Origin: Maniola hyperantus
Lineage: Eukaryota; Arthropoda; Insecta; Lepidoptera; Nymphalidae
DNA: 64,000 nt
Reading direction: 5' to 3'
Assembly: GCF_902806685.2 (NCBI RefSeq)
Contig: NC_048539.1
Coordinates: 4,414,501-4,478,500 of the forward strand
Part shown: one piece after another, positions 45,008-55,248 of the stretch
Position numbering within the stretch: position 1 is the first letter of the stretch
Layout: each line of letters begins with the position of its first letter
Program-made: the position numbers and the translations under genes
The notes under the pieces: model-generated
Told to the model about the DNA's origin: nothing
Seen by the model: the letters and a program-made list of their open reading frames with translations, nothing else
The model's database searches: none

Positions 45008-48000
45008 TCATGTTGGATCATTACCACTGGCTGCAGAAGTAGATTGATTATAAGGAGGATCCTGCAACAATTGGGCAGTGTTAGGAACTCTCTTTAGTCT
45101 TGACTTCGCGATTGGGCCTCGTTTTCTTCTAGTGTAGATGTGGATTGGGAGATTTGCCACAACTACATCCTGAGTATAGCGGGGAGCTGCCTTTTGACGA
45201 GAGGCAACAGGGTTACTAACAAAAACTTGTTGTTCTGGGGAATAATTTGCTTCGGGCTCTCTAGTTCTATTACGACTATTAGTTAAATCTCTGCGTAGAC
45301 TACTACAGGATTCGTGGATAAGGTTATATGTAATTTTCATTCTATTTTTATGATCCTGTATGTACTGCTGTAAGACATGTGTCGTGAGGTCTATGTCGAG
45401 TGGGTCGCGTGGGTCAAAATGTCCAGTTACTATTTCGATTGGTCTGCATTTTGTGAAACTATGAATACTGCTATTGTAGGCTAGAAGAGCATAAGGTATC
45501 AGGTTCCTTACTGATTCATCCTTTTGACTGATTCTAAAGATACGAAGGTGTTCTAAGAGTGTTAAGTGAAATCTTTCAACGATACCATTTTCGTTAGGAG
45601 TATGTGGTGCGACCTTATGATGCTGGATTTTATGAAGTTTGAAGAACTCAGATATAAGTTGATTGTTAAATTCCGGACCGTTGTCAGTAACTACAGTTAA
45701 AGGATTTCCATGATGCGTACTAAATTTAAGTAATGCTTGAACTACACTGACTGCCGTGCTGTCTCCTAAGAAATATGCTTGAGCATATTTGGAGAAAGAG
45801 TCGACTATTGTCAGAAACTTACAGCTTTCTACACTTAAGAGGTCTAAGTGCACAAGCTCAAAAGGTTTACTGGGTGGTGGAACTACTTGAAATTGCTGTC
45901 GGATTGGATTACGGTCATACTTAGCCTGTCCGCATACTGCACAGTCGTTGATAAATTTTGAAATATGCTCTCGCATTTTAGGCCAGTAAAATTTTCGAGA
46001 TAAAGCAAGAAAGCATTCATTGATACCGCGGTGGTTTGTCTTGCCATCATGGTACTTATCTATAATTTGTTGCTGCCTTAAATATTCTCGAACATTTTCT
46101 ACTTCTGTTTTAGCTAAATTGAGTATCATTGACGAATTTTTAAAGGTTTTCTGTATTATTGGAATTATCTTATACATAGCCAATGGTGGATTGATTAATA
46201 AACCAGTTTTAATTTTAGGTTGAACAAATTCTTTAATAGCATTGATGACATCTATTTCTAAATTTGATTCAGATAATTGAACAGTCGTACGCTTATGGTT
46301 CTCAAAGGGGTTTGTAGTGACTGGTTTGGTTTTCATATCACCTACAACGTTAAAAACGATTTGCTTAGTAAATTTATTCAACGGATGTTCTGTAATCGGG
46401 ATTTCCAAGATGGGGCTTTCGTCATCAGTATGGACAGTTGCTGTTCTAGAACCATCTTCAGCTTCCGGAGCTGAGAGAGTTCCAGAGTCATCTAAAGAGG
46501 GAGCTCCGTCCGATAGATTCACAGCAACCGAACTTAGCTCTTCCACATGAACTTCAATGCGCGATAACGCGTCCGCGTTGGTATTAGACTTTCCTTGCTT
46601 ATATAACACCGTAAAATCGAACTCGCTGAGTTTTAAACGCCATCTTGTAAGTCTCGAATTAGGTTCCTTAAGACTCATTACCCACTGCAGGGGCTTATGA
46701 TCTGTAATAATTTTAAATTTACGTCCAAAAAGGTAAGGCCTGAAATACTTGGTGGCCCAGACGATTGCTAAGAGTTCTTTTTCTATCGTACTATAGTTCA
46801 ATTCGCTAGAATTAAGAGTTCTAGATGCATATGCGATCGGTTTATCAGACCCTACTGGGCCCTGTGATAAAACGGCACCTACTGCGACATTAGAAGCATC
46901 AGTTGTTAGCAAAAATTCTTTAGTAAAATCCGGATACTGTAAAATGGGATCATTGGTAAGCAGTTGCTTACAGTGCTCGAAACACCTTATGTATTCATCA
47001 TCGATTATTATTTTAGAATTTTTCTTCAGGCATTGAGTAAGGGGCTTTGTTAGACGTGCAAAATCAGGGATGAATTTTCTGTAATATCCTAGCAATCCGA
47101 GAAAACGTTTGATCTGTGTCGTAGTCTTTGGTAACGGATATTTACTTATGGCTGCTATTTTATTGGGGTTTGGTTTTACACCATCTTTAGAAATTATGTG
47201 ACCTAAAAATTCGGTTTCTAACTTCAAGAATTCAGACTTATCCATCTGTATCTTGAAGTTTGACTCACGCAATCTCTGAAATATCTTTTCCAAATTAACT
47301 ATGTGCTCTTGAAGACTTGTGCTAAAGCAAATTATGTCATCAAGATATACTAGACACACTTTGTTCTGTAGATCTTTGAGAACATTATCCATGACTCGCT
47401 GAAAAGTCGATGGAGCATTTTTCAACCCCATGGGCATCCTTAAAAACTCATAGTGCCCATTCTCTACATTAAATGCAGTCTTTTGAATATCAGCGGGGTC
47501 CATTTCAACCTGGTAAAAGCCACTAGCTAAATCTAGGGTAGTGAAGTAATGACACTTCCCTAATTTGTCTAGAACATCGGTGATGTTGGGAATAGGGTAC
47601 TTATCATCAATCGTTTTCTCGTTTACTTTTCTGAAGTCCACGACAAGACGCCATTTACGACGACCAGAAGCATCTGCCTTTTTGGGAACCACCCAAATAG
47701 GAGAGCTCCAGGCGGAGTCAGAAGGTCTTATAATATTTTGTTCAAGCATTTTACTGATTTGATCTCTAATTTCTTGTCGGTGGACATAAGGATATCTGTA
47801 ACTTTTTGTATGTACAGGAATTTCATCGCTGGTCTTAATTTTATGTTTAATCTTATTATTGAACGTTAAAGGTTCACCTTCAAGATAGAACACGTCGGCA
47901 TACTTTGCACACAGTGCTTTCAAATTAGCTGCTTCTTCTGGATTTAAATGTCCAGTGCGAAGACGAGAAAAAACTTCTTTAGCACGATTCGAAGAAACAT

Positions 48001-49879
48001 TGGTTTGCTCACATTCAAAATTATAAAGTTCTGCTGATATGGGTTTGTCTATGGAAAAAACTATATCATTCGGGGAATCATTAGTAATTTCAACATATCC
48101 TTTCTTATTTTTAACGCGTGTTATACAATCGGAAATAATACAGTTGCATATAGTTTGAGATGGAATCAAGACATCACCGTCCTGCGAATTAATAGGCAAT
48201 GCAAATAGCTTTGAAGAATGAGCAGGAATAATGTCTTCGAACAAATTAACGTTCCGCGAATCATACATTTTTATTGGAATCTCAGCGTTACGCGTTACTA
48301 ATTTTCTGTCTTTAAGATTAATAGTGGACTCCAATTTTTCAAGTAAATCTAGGCCTAAAAGACCGTCAAAGTATTCGTGAAAATGATATACGTAAAAAGT
48401 AATATCACCATCTTCGTTAAATTCGGAAAACCAAGGTAATGTAATGGAATAGTCATTTTTAGTTGTTGCGTGCACGTTGGTTACTTCAAAGGGTTCATAG
48501 TTAAGTGGCATATTACTAAAATACATCTGTACTGCTTCAGGACTGATAAAAGATTGATTCGCCCCGGTATCGATAAGAAATCTGAGAGGTGGATTACTAA
48601 TCTGTACATAACCAAGTTGCCGCTGGACATAAAAATTAACATCTATCTTGGTTTTTCGGATTTCGCTGACTATCTGAAAATTTTCTTTCTTAGAACTGAC
48701 TTCCTGTTTCTGATCAACTTCTTCTATTATTGGACTTGGTTCAACGTTCGAGGAGCTTTCCTCATAGTAATTATAGCATTCATCCGTAAATTGTTCGTAA
48801 TTGTCATAGTCATAATCGTAGTCATAGTCATCGTAATCATAATCATAGTCATAGTTTAGTTCATTAAAATTGACGTCGCGTGATTTCATATAGTTAGTTG
48901 GTGGTGGATTACCACATTTACGCCAATCATGTCCCGATGGTGGTAAATGTCTAGGGGTGAAATGACTCACACCGCTCATGGGACGTGGGAAATTAGAATT
49001 GTTAGGCGATTGGTGTCGATTTGGAAATTTGAAAACGTTGCTCTTCGGGTTATAATTCGGTGGAGGAGCGCGAAACATTAATTGGGTACGACTAGGACCA
49101 CGCATATGCATTTGAGGGTTAGGTTTCCAACCAGGTCTAAAATGCATAGGTTGCTGACTCTGAGGTGGTCTAAAATGTATGGGCTGCTGCCAAGATGGCC
49201 CAGGCATAGCGAAACCTTGTGACCTTGAAGGACCTGTGTAATTTGATACGGAAAATTTATGTCCAAAATTTTTCTGAGAAAACCCGCCTTCATTTCGCTG
49301 TTGTATATATAGGGTGTTAAGTTCCTCTTGTACAAATTCGAGGGCTTTTTCCATTGACACTGGCCGCATGCACCGTATCCTTGAGCCTAGCGGGTCTTTT
49401 AGACCACGTAAATAACACTGCAAGGTTAACTTTTGGTAAAGTTGCCGTTTAGCCTCTATTGTGGTAGGTACGGATTCATGTAGGGAAATGTAGGTCATAA
49501 TTGTGCTAAACAGGTTTTGGCACTTTTCGTAAAATTCTTGTGGGGTGCTAGAGCCTTGTGTCTGTAGAGACAAATCATTGTATAAAGCGGTCTCATCGCG
49601 ATGGTCTGCGAAATTATTAATAAGGGCATTTCGTATGCCATTCCAACTATCTGGGATACCGTTTGCATTAATTAACCTAGCCGCGGAACCTGTCACTTTA
49701 TTTAATATTCCACTAATTAATGCCGAATTTTGTAACTCATGTCCCGGACTAATGTCAAAATGGGCAATCACTAATTGGTCACACAATTTTATAAACCGTG
49801 TTAACACATGAGGATTTCCGTCAAATTCGGGTAAAAATCTAATAGATTTATAGATAGTATCTAAATCGTTTGATGCCAT
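45008..49879 (-). CDS. Gag-Pol polyprotein of the LTR retrotransposon
   Basis: One frame of 1,623 codons without any stop. Residues 1-200 form a Gag-like capsid region (FLPEFDGNPHVLTRFIK near the start, LRGLKDPLGSRIR near 160). Residues 200-340 are Pro/Gln/Phe-rich; 343-360 are an Asp-Tyr repeat. No CCHC zinc knuckle is seen. An aspartic protease has its LIDTGANQSF motif at about 435. Reverse transcriptase spans about 690-910, with the catalytic YLDD at about 845; RNase H spans about 985-1110 (TTDAS, TDHKPLQW). The integrase has an HHCC zinc-binding domain at about 1277-1316 and a DD35E core (catalytic Asp near 1346 and 1399, Glu near 1435). The C-terminus is basic, then Ser/Asn-rich. Gag and Pol share one frame, so the Gag:Pol ratio cannot depend on a frameshift here. 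Antisense frames across this region are shadows. Confidence 0.95.
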   Translation of the reverse strand: MASNDLDTIYKSIRFLPEFDGNPHVLTRFIKLCDQLVIAHFDISPGHELQNSALISGILNKVTGSAARLINANGIPDSWNGIRNALINNFADHRDETALYNDLSLQTQGSSTPQEFYEKCQNLFSTIMTYISLHESVPTTIEAKRQLYQKLTLQCYLRGLKDPLGSRIRCMRPVSMEKALEFVQEELNTLYIQQRNEGGFSQKNFGHKFSVSNYTGPSRSQGFAMPGPSWQQPIHFRPPQSQQPMHFRPGWKPNPQMHMRGPSRTQLMFRAPPPNYNPKSNVFKFPNRHQSPNNSNFPRPMSGVSHFTPRHLPPSGHDWRKCGNPPPTNYMKSRDVNFNELNYDYDYDYDDYDYDYDYDNYEQFTDECYNYYEESSSNVEPSPIIEEVDQKQEVSSKKENFQIVSEIRKTKIDVNFYVQRQLGYVQISNPPLRFLIDTGANQSFISPEAVQMYFSNMPLNYEPFEVTNVHATTKNDYSITLPWFSEFNEDGDITFYVYHFHEYFDGLLGLDLLEKLESTINLKDRKLVTRNAEIPIKMYDSRNVNLFEDIIPAHSSKLFALPINSQDGDVLIPSQTICNCIISDCITRVKNKKGYVEITNDSPNDIVFSIDKPISAELYNFECEQTNVSSNRAKEVFSRLRTGHLNPEEAANLKALCAKYADVFYLEGEPLTFNNKIKHKIKTSDEIPVHTKSYRYPYVHRQEIRDQISKMLEQNIIRPSDSAWSSPIWVVPKKADASGRRKWRLVVDFRKVNEKTIDDKYPIPNITDVLDKLGKCHYFTTLDLASGFYQVEMDPADIQKTAFNVENGHYEFLRMPMGLKNAPSTFQRVMDNVLKDLQNKVCLVYLDDIICFSTSLQEHIVNLEKIFQRLRESNFKIQMDKSEFLKLETEFLGHIISKDGVKPNPNKIAAISKYPLPKTTTQIKRFLGLLGYYRKFIPDFARLTKPLTQCLKKNSKIIIDDEYIRCFEHCKQLLTNDPILQYPDFTKEFLLTTDASNVAVGAVLSQGPVGSDKPIAYASRTLNSSELNYSTIEKELLAIVWATKYFRPYLFGRKFKIITDHKPLQWVMSLKEPNSRLTRWRLKLSEFDFTVLYKQGKSNTNADALSRIEVHVEELSSVAVNLSDGAPSLDDSGTLSAPEAEDGSRTATVHTDDESPILEIPITEHPLNKFTKQIVFNVVGDMKTKPVTTNPFENHKRTTVQLSESNLEIDVINAIKEFVQPKIKTGLLINPPLAMYKIIPIIQKTFKNSSMILNLAKTEVENVREYLRQQQIIDKYHDGKTNHRGINECFLALSRKFYWPKMREHISKFINDCAVCGQAKYDRNPIRQQFQVVPPPSKPFELVHLDLLSVESCKFLTIVDSFSKYAQAYFLGDSTAVSVVQALLKFSTHHGNPLTVVTDNGPEFNNQLISEFFKLHKIQHHKVAPHTPNENGIVERFHLTLLEHLRIFRISQKDESVRNLIPYALLAYNSSIHSFTKCRPIEIVTGHFDPRDPLDIDLTTHVLQQYIQDHKNRMKITYNLIHESCSSLRRDLTNSRNRTREPEANYSPEQQVFVSNPVASRQKAAPRYTQDVVVANLPIHIYTRRKRGPIAKSRLKRVPNTAQLLQDPPYNQSTSAASGNDPT

Positions 49880-50418
49880 GTCTTCTAAGTTCCTAGATTC
49901 GTCTACGGCTCTTGACCTATTAACCGAACCTACGAAACTACGTCCTGACCTTGGATGAAAAATCTTGACGAATAAAAATTAAACTAACACACACAAAAAA
50001 TACACTCAAAAAACTTTTTTAAAAAAAACACTCAATAAAAAATTTACTTCCCTAAAGTTCACTTAAAATTATATTAAATAAGTCTATAGATTTTGTATAA
50101 ACCTAGATTATAAAATTTTAGGAATAAGGACGATATATAAATGAGGATTCAATAAACGTACGATTAAAAAAAAATCAATTGAAAAAAAAATTAAACGCAA
50201 TACCTCTTTTTCTTGTTAGTCGGAAAAGGATAGGTAAAAGGAACTTGAACGATTCAAGTACTTACCGCATCGCCGATCTATTTCTTTCCACGAATCGAAG
50301 TTTAGATTCTCCACTACACTGCGGCCTCCGAATGGTAGGTTCTCAGGATAAGTTGTTCTCCGTCACAGTTGTCCGATACAGCTACAGGTACAGCTTATCC
50401 TACCCCGTCACTGCGCCA
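49880..50418 (-). other. 5' leader of the LTR element with primer binding site
   Basis: About 540 bp between the 5' LTR and the gag start. The primer binding site TGGCGCAGTGACGGGG begins at 50,418 next to the LTR. TGGCGCAG is the start seen in several insect gypsy-type elements; the exact tRNA is not assigned. The middle is A/T-homopolymer-rich. Confidence 0.7.
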
Positions 50419-50698
50419 GTAAGGTTTAGGCTCGCAGGAGGTGGATGGAAGAAAACTAGTCGGCGATAATATCCTTATAATAATTATATTCAAAGTTACA
50501 TTTAAATGAAAAGACTAAAAACTAGTGCTTATCTCTACGGATGAGAATATTCTAACTTAATATTACGATTCCCACATCGCGCGGGTTCTGGTATTACGCC
50601 GCGTCAGCTATAGGTACGGGTCGTATTCGTACGTGGGAATGGGAATGCATGTTGCGCTGGCTCACTATGTATCAGCCGCTGGCTTCGCCTGCGTAACA
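50419..50698 (-). repeat. 5' LTR of the gypsy-type element
   Basis: A 280-bp LTR expected to hold the promoter and RNA start. It is followed on the right flank by the AGTTA target duplication. Confidence 0.95.
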
Positions 50699-50703
50699 AG
50701 TTA

Positions 50704-51325
50704 ACAAATATTATTGTTTTTATAATAACACATCCACGTATAAAAACAGAGTTTTTATAAATTGAGATAATCGTTAAATCCGCAATAGAACTTGTTTAAC
50801 AATATACTTCAAGCAACTTTTTTATTGTTTAAAAAGCTTACGTCATCTATAATCTGATGGGTTTCTGTATCATTAAGGCATATCCAAAGGTCTAATAAGA
50901 ATTTGGCTCTGGCTCAGTATCTTTCAAGTCATCAATCGTATTAGTCTTGGTCAAATCTATATATTTTTTTTTAAATTGGTCAAGTGCGTATGGGAACACG
51001 CATGAGGTAAGGTTCCGATGATATCCACCCATAATGATTTTAATATATTCAACGAGATATATAACCTCTACGAGGGTGAACTAATATTTTTTTCGGCTCT
51101 CACTTTTATATTCAGGAGATGGGGCGGTACCCTGTTTTTTTTTGTTTCAAAATTCAAATCTTAAGGCTTCTTTCTTTCTATAACTACAAAATTCCGACTT
51201 CACAGCTCAGTTTAGGTTCCCTTGTTTTACTACGAAATACCAGTCTCTAATATTGTTTCACAAAATTGAAAATGACTAATATAAAGTTTTTAGAATGCAA
51301 GTTATGTTGTATTCTCAGTATAAAT
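50704..51325. other. Non-coding DNA with an eroded repeat piece
   Basis: A weak match to the (GACA)-bearing repeat head (attggtcaagtgcgtatggg, about 50,981) and ggttccgatgata. No gene. Confidence 0.35.
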
Positions 51326-51528
51326 ACAAGTCATCATCATCGTCAACCGATAGACGTCCACTGCTGGACATAGGTCTCTTGTAGGGACTTCCACACGCCA
51401 CGGTCTTGGGCCGCCTGAATCCAGCTGCTCCCTGCGACTCGTCTGATGTCGTCCGTCCACCTAGTGTGGGGTCTTTCAACACTGCGTCTTCCGGAAGACG
51501 GAAAAACAAGTATTGGACTAATATTCAA
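51326..51528 (-). pseudogene. 3' end of an RTE-type LINE
   Basis: The minus strand encodes the familiar C-terminus of lepidopteran RTE reverse transcriptases: RPHTRWTDDIRRVAGSSWI followed by QAAQDRGVWKSLQETYVQQW, then the stop and a (gat)n-type tail (gacgatgatgatgac). The frame opens only at about 51,500, so more than 95% of the element is missing. 5' truncation is normal for this class. Confidence 0.75.
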
Positions 51529-53080
51529 AAGTAATATCTCGTTTCCTACCCAAAATTGTCAACACAAACAAACACTACCTTGATTTTTATACGAGAAGAT
51601 AAACAAAACGTCAGAGTCGTCGATAAAGGCCAGTCGTATGGTCAATCAACTCCAATTAAGCATTAAGGATTCAGTTATATGGTTGCTAGCATAAAGAAAG
51701 TAGGTTTACGATTACTTCGGCCTAAAACCGTTGCCTTTCACCGAACTCGGTGTTGTACTATGTTGTGTACCCATTGTGTATCCAACTATCTAAGACTTGT
51801 AAAATAACACCTATATTATGGGTCTGGCTATAATTTTTTTAAATATCTTCCAAAATTAGTTAGAATATAATTATTTTGTTTATTTTTATTTTGTTTATTT
51901 GAAAGTAATCAACAGCGTAAATACATAATTATTATTTAAATTTAAATCTAGGTATAACAGAAGGCCAAAAGAGATTACAGACACGTCACAACCAAATGGT
52001 AAAAATTTAAGTATTGATAATGCAAAATGGCGCGTAAGCTAATTTTAAGTGAAACTTTATATATTTCTTACAGTTTTAACATTAATTACATTAAATGATA
52101 AGTATCATCTTCGAAATTCTACTTTAATGTGAGCCCTTTTAGTTTGACGAAAGATACGACTTCAAGAAACTTTAGTCAGGGAAGAGTCAAAGATAGACAC
52201 TTACTAGTACCTTGCGAAGTACGCACACACTCAAAACCTAGCTGGGGAAGTAACAAACAAGAGGCTGAAAGTATAATAAATAATTAATCATTGACGTATT
52301 GCATGTGGTATGCCTTACAATCTACTTTGATAATAAGTCATGATGTCCTCTACGCGGCATGATACCTAAATGCTAAACCGGTACGTTTTCGAATGTAGAT
52401 AAAAATATGATTTGAGCTGGCCTGTTTGGGAAACGGATAGCGTCTAGCCGAGGATGGAACCTTTTATACAACCACATCGCACTGCACCGCTACGCCAGAT
52501 AATAAATTTTAATTAATTATTTAGACATTTAATGAAAATAAATAATTAGTAAGTTGTATAGTACAGAAAAGGGTTTAATTTTTCCATTCAAGCTATTTTT
52601 CGCGAAAACAACAATAGTATTATGGCTGACAGTCGTTATATTAATGGTGTTTTAATGGCCCTTTGGTACAACATTAATATTGATCAAGTCTTTTCTATGC
52701 CTATAAAAAGCTTTTATTTATGTACTGTATACAAACAAAAGCGCATTCATCATGAACAATTTGAAGTAACCGATATCTGATGTTATGATTTCTGAATTGT
52801 TGTTTCAAAACTAGCAATTGTAAAATAATCGTTTTATTCGAATGAACAACTTAAAGCTAGGAAACGAGCATCGAAAGCCTCGAAACGTTTAATAAATGCT
52901 TATGATTTGAATAAGATAACATACATGGGCTATTCTAGCCTTCCATATCCCGCAACCGTGCGATTTACCATCAGTATTAAAAATCTGGGGCTTATTTCGA
53001 CTTACACATCTCTTATGGCTAGGTGGTGTTCAGAAAAGCCGTCAATAGGACGGCGTCTTATTTCGTCGTTTAAAGACACA
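51529..53080. other. AT-rich non-coding DNA, no gene seen
   Basis: No repeat family or exon recognised. It lies downstream of the gene at 54,284-56,891, so it may be its intron or 3' region. Confidence 0.35.
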
Positions 53081-53082
53081 CT

Positions 53083-53285
53083 AGCTGATGCCCGCGACTT
53101 CGTCCCCGGATTTACATTTTTCAAAATCCCGAGGGAACTCTTTGATTTTCCGGGATAAAAAGTAGCCCATGTCACTCTCCAGGGTATAATCTATCTCCAT
53201 TCCAAATTTCAGCCAAATCGGACCAGTAGTTTTTGCGTGATTGAGTAACAAACATCCAAACATCCCCTTTTTCACATTTATAATA
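53083..53285 (+). repeat. Dispersed repeat copy, near full length
   Basis: It starts ctagctgatgcccgcgactt, continues cgtcc, gagggaactctttgatttt, gggataaaaagtagcccatg and ends tttcacatttataatattac. It is immediately followed by a second copy. Confidence 0.75.
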
Positions 53286-53287
53286 TT

Positions 53288-53510
53288 ACTAGATGATGCC
53301 CGCCACTTCGTCCGCGTGGATGAAGGTTTTTCGTGGGAACTCTTTGATTTTCCGGGATAAAAAGCCTATGTCCTTCCCCGAGAAGCAAACTATATCTGTA
53401 CCAAATTTCGTCAAAATTGGCTGAACGGATGAGCCGTGAAAGGCTAGCAGACACAGACAGATAGACAGACACACTTTCGCATTTATAATATTAGTATGGA
53501 TTAGGATTGG
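53288..53510 (+). repeat. Second, tandem dispersed repeat copy
   Basis: It starts actagatgatgcccgccact and ends cactttcgcatttataatat followed by tagta. It has a cagacagatagacagac stretch near 53,452. The new copy begins at the end of the first, so the tail of this family seems to be a preferred target. Confidence 0.75.
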
Positions 53511-53528
53511 ATTGCATTTTAGAAAACG

Positions 53529-54207
53529 GGTACATACCACGATTAATTTGGTGATTTTTATCTGCCGATATTTCGACTCGGTTGCATGAGTCGTGGTCAC
53601 GACGGGACACCTACATTCACCACTATATGATACGATACGATACGATACCAGACTATACATACGGGACGATACGGGACACGGGGAAAAAATAGCGACAACC
53701 GATTGACGCCAGACGCCAGTCGCCAGCGTGCCAGTAGCAGTGTCATTACTTTGGCGGCAATGATAAATTGGCTGTGGGGGCACCGTCACATCTTTATTAT
53801 GTTAGTATTAAGTGGCTTAACCAGTACCTTAAAGGTAAGATGCTCACTCCGCAAAGACGTTTAAATAAATAGCAACTCTTGTCATGAAGCAATAAAGTGC
53901 AATTCAGCACTGCAATATAAAGTTCGACAAACTCCTCCTTTTATCGCATAAATTCTTATCCTTTATATCTCTCTTTTGAGATCGAATGGGAGCGGGCGCC
54001 GTCGACAACTTGCACTGCCGTTAGTATATACTCGTATCTCAGGTCTCGTGAGCAAGTGACCCCTCCGGCTTGGGAATAGTATTCTGTGACTTATTTTAAT
54101 GTAAATAATAATAGTAATCATCTCTCGCAGTACTGCCCCCGTCGTGACCACGACCCGTGGTCGAAATATCGTCAGATAAAACCTTCAAATTAATCGTGGT
54201 ATGTACC
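53529..54207. mobile_element. DNA transposon relic with ~80-bp terminal inverted repeats
   Basis: The left end 53,529-53,618 (ggtacataccacgattaatt ... cgatatttcgac ... gtcgtggtcacgacggg) recurs inverted at about 54,129-54,207. The 680-bp interior has a (gatac)n microsatellite at about 53,627-53,650 and no transposase. The frame at 53,289-53,789 (-) spans two different repeats and is not a gene. Confidence 0.6.
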
Positions 54208-54283
54208 TGTTATGTACATTAAAATATGTCGTTAGAACACTAAATAAGCTTAAAATCATTCTGTGACTTAACTAAACACTAAC

Positions 54284-54463
54284 CTGTAGTTCGAAGGGCT
54301 GGTGGTGCTGCGCGGAGTCGGGCGCGGGCTGCACGACGGAGGCGCCGTTGACAAGCCCCGCGCCGCCCACGCCGCTGCTGGCGCCGCCCACCGCACCCAG
54401 GCCGCCCACAGCACCCACGCCACCGGGGCCGCCCACGCCTCCCACGCCGCCTACGCTCGTGTA
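54284..54463 (-). CDS. Host gene, exon 4 of those visible (Gly/Val-rich)
   Basis: Exactly 60 codons between an acceptor (tgcccacag before 54,463) and a donor (ctacag then GTTAGT). It enters and leaves in phase 0, matching the exon at 54,824. It encodes YTSVGGVGGVGGPGGVG, further Gly-Ala-Val repeats, then PAPDSAQHHQPFELQ. The Gly/Val stretch is low complexity; the high GC content at third positions contrasts with the introns. No domain is recognised. Downstream exons were not found in the window with confidence. A nuclear or regulatory protein is plausible from the composition, but that is a guess. Confidence 0.65.
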
Positions 54464-54705
54464 CTGTGGGCAAACATTTCTAGTGCATACTAATTCAACA
54501 TGTATTGGACGTGAACGAGGAACTGTAGTGGTAGATCGTGAATCGTGATATGGAGACTGTAAGAGCCTGACGCAGCCACTACTCACAAGAAGAAATAGTA
54601 CATTACTGCACCAGACCGGGAAGTAAGCGTTTTCTGGTCGAGTGAGTTAGACGGCTATAACACGAAGCCAGAAAGGTACTCCCGGTCGAGGCATGTATTA
54701 TTATC

Positions 54706-54735
54706 AATGTACAATATTTCCTGCCGGGTACTGTA
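54706..54735. repeat. Solo end of a 'cctgccgg' MITE
   Basis: The sequence atgtacaatatttcctgccg followed by ggtactgta equals the right terminus of the complete element at 55,997-56,165. The matching left end is not found here. Confidence 0.5.
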
Positions 54736-54823
54736 AGGATATTTTGATTTTTGACATATTGTCTTATGCCTGCTTCCTTCTATCAATCTATATATTTTAA
54801 ATTGCTACTGAAAGCTTGTATAC

Positions 54824-54924
54824 CTGTTGTGTGCTTGCAAAACTGTTGTTGTCGAATTGTGGGTGCTGTTCCATTTGTAGTACAAGTTCGATGTGCTGAT
54901 TCATTGAGTCGTTCAGAGTCATAC
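54824..54924 (-). CDS. Host gene, exon 3 of those visible
   Basis: The acceptor cttttgcag and donor GTATAC bound 101 nt. Its first two bases complete a Gly codon begun in the exon at 55,722; its last codon is complete. It encodes MTLNDSMNQHIELVLQMEQH followed by PQFDNNSFASTQQ. This is the least repetitive exon and so the best query for homology. The Met/Gln/His content and a short helical stretch (NQHIELVLQMEQ) are visible, but no known motif. Phase continuity with both neighbours is the main evidence. Confidence 0.7.
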
Positions 54925-54981
54925 CTGCAAAAGAAAAAAAAACAATGTTGAATACAGCACTCTTGAATAAAAGCTCACGAC

Positions 54982-55198
54982 AAGCTCGCGACTTCGTCCG
55001 CGTGGACTACGCAAATTCCAAACCCCTGTTTTACCCCATTAGGGGTTGAATTTTCAAAAATCCTTTCTTATCAGACGTCTAAATGATAATAACTATCTGC
55101 TTGCCAAATTTCAGCACGATCCGTCCAGTAGTTTGAGCTGTGCATCGATAGATCAGTCAGTCAGTCAGTCAGTCACCTTTTTCTTTTATATATTTAGA
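54982..55198 (+). repeat. Dispersed repeat copy inside the intron
   Basis: It starts gctcgcgacttcgtccgcgt, then accccattaggggttgaatt and tcagcacgatccgtccagta, ending in cagtcagtcagtcagtc. Same family as 11,955-12,180. Confidence 0.65.
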
Positions 55199-55248
55199 TT
55201 ACCTACTATCAACTTTTTCTTATTAATTTTGCACAATACTTAAACATC

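Larger units (their letters stand above)
44060..50698 (-). mobile_element. Complete Ty3/gypsy LTR retrotransposon
   Basis: A 6,639-bp element with two 280-bp LTRs (44,060-44,339 and 50,419-50,698) that differ at a single base. It is flanked by the 5-bp target duplication AGTTA (44,055-44,059 and 50,699-50,703). In minus-strand order it has the 5' LTR, a primer binding site (TGGCGCAGTGACGGGG, starting at 50,418), a 5' leader, one gag-pol frame (49,879-45,008), a 3' UTR with a 16-bp tandem repeat, a polypurine tract (44,347-44,340) and the 3' LTR. Protease, reverse transcriptase, RNase H and integrase come in that order, the Ty3/gypsy (Metaviridae) arrangement. No envelope frame is present. The near-identical LTRs and unbroken frame point to a recent insertion. 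Confidence 0.95.

Noticed and set aside
48470..48859. 129-codon plus-strand frame ending in Val/Ile repeats
   Set aside because: Antisense shadow of the Asp-Tyr tract in the gag-pol frame.
53289..53789. 166-codon minus-strand frame
   Set aside because: A chance fusion of two unrelated repeats (dispersed repeat copy and inverted-repeat transposon).
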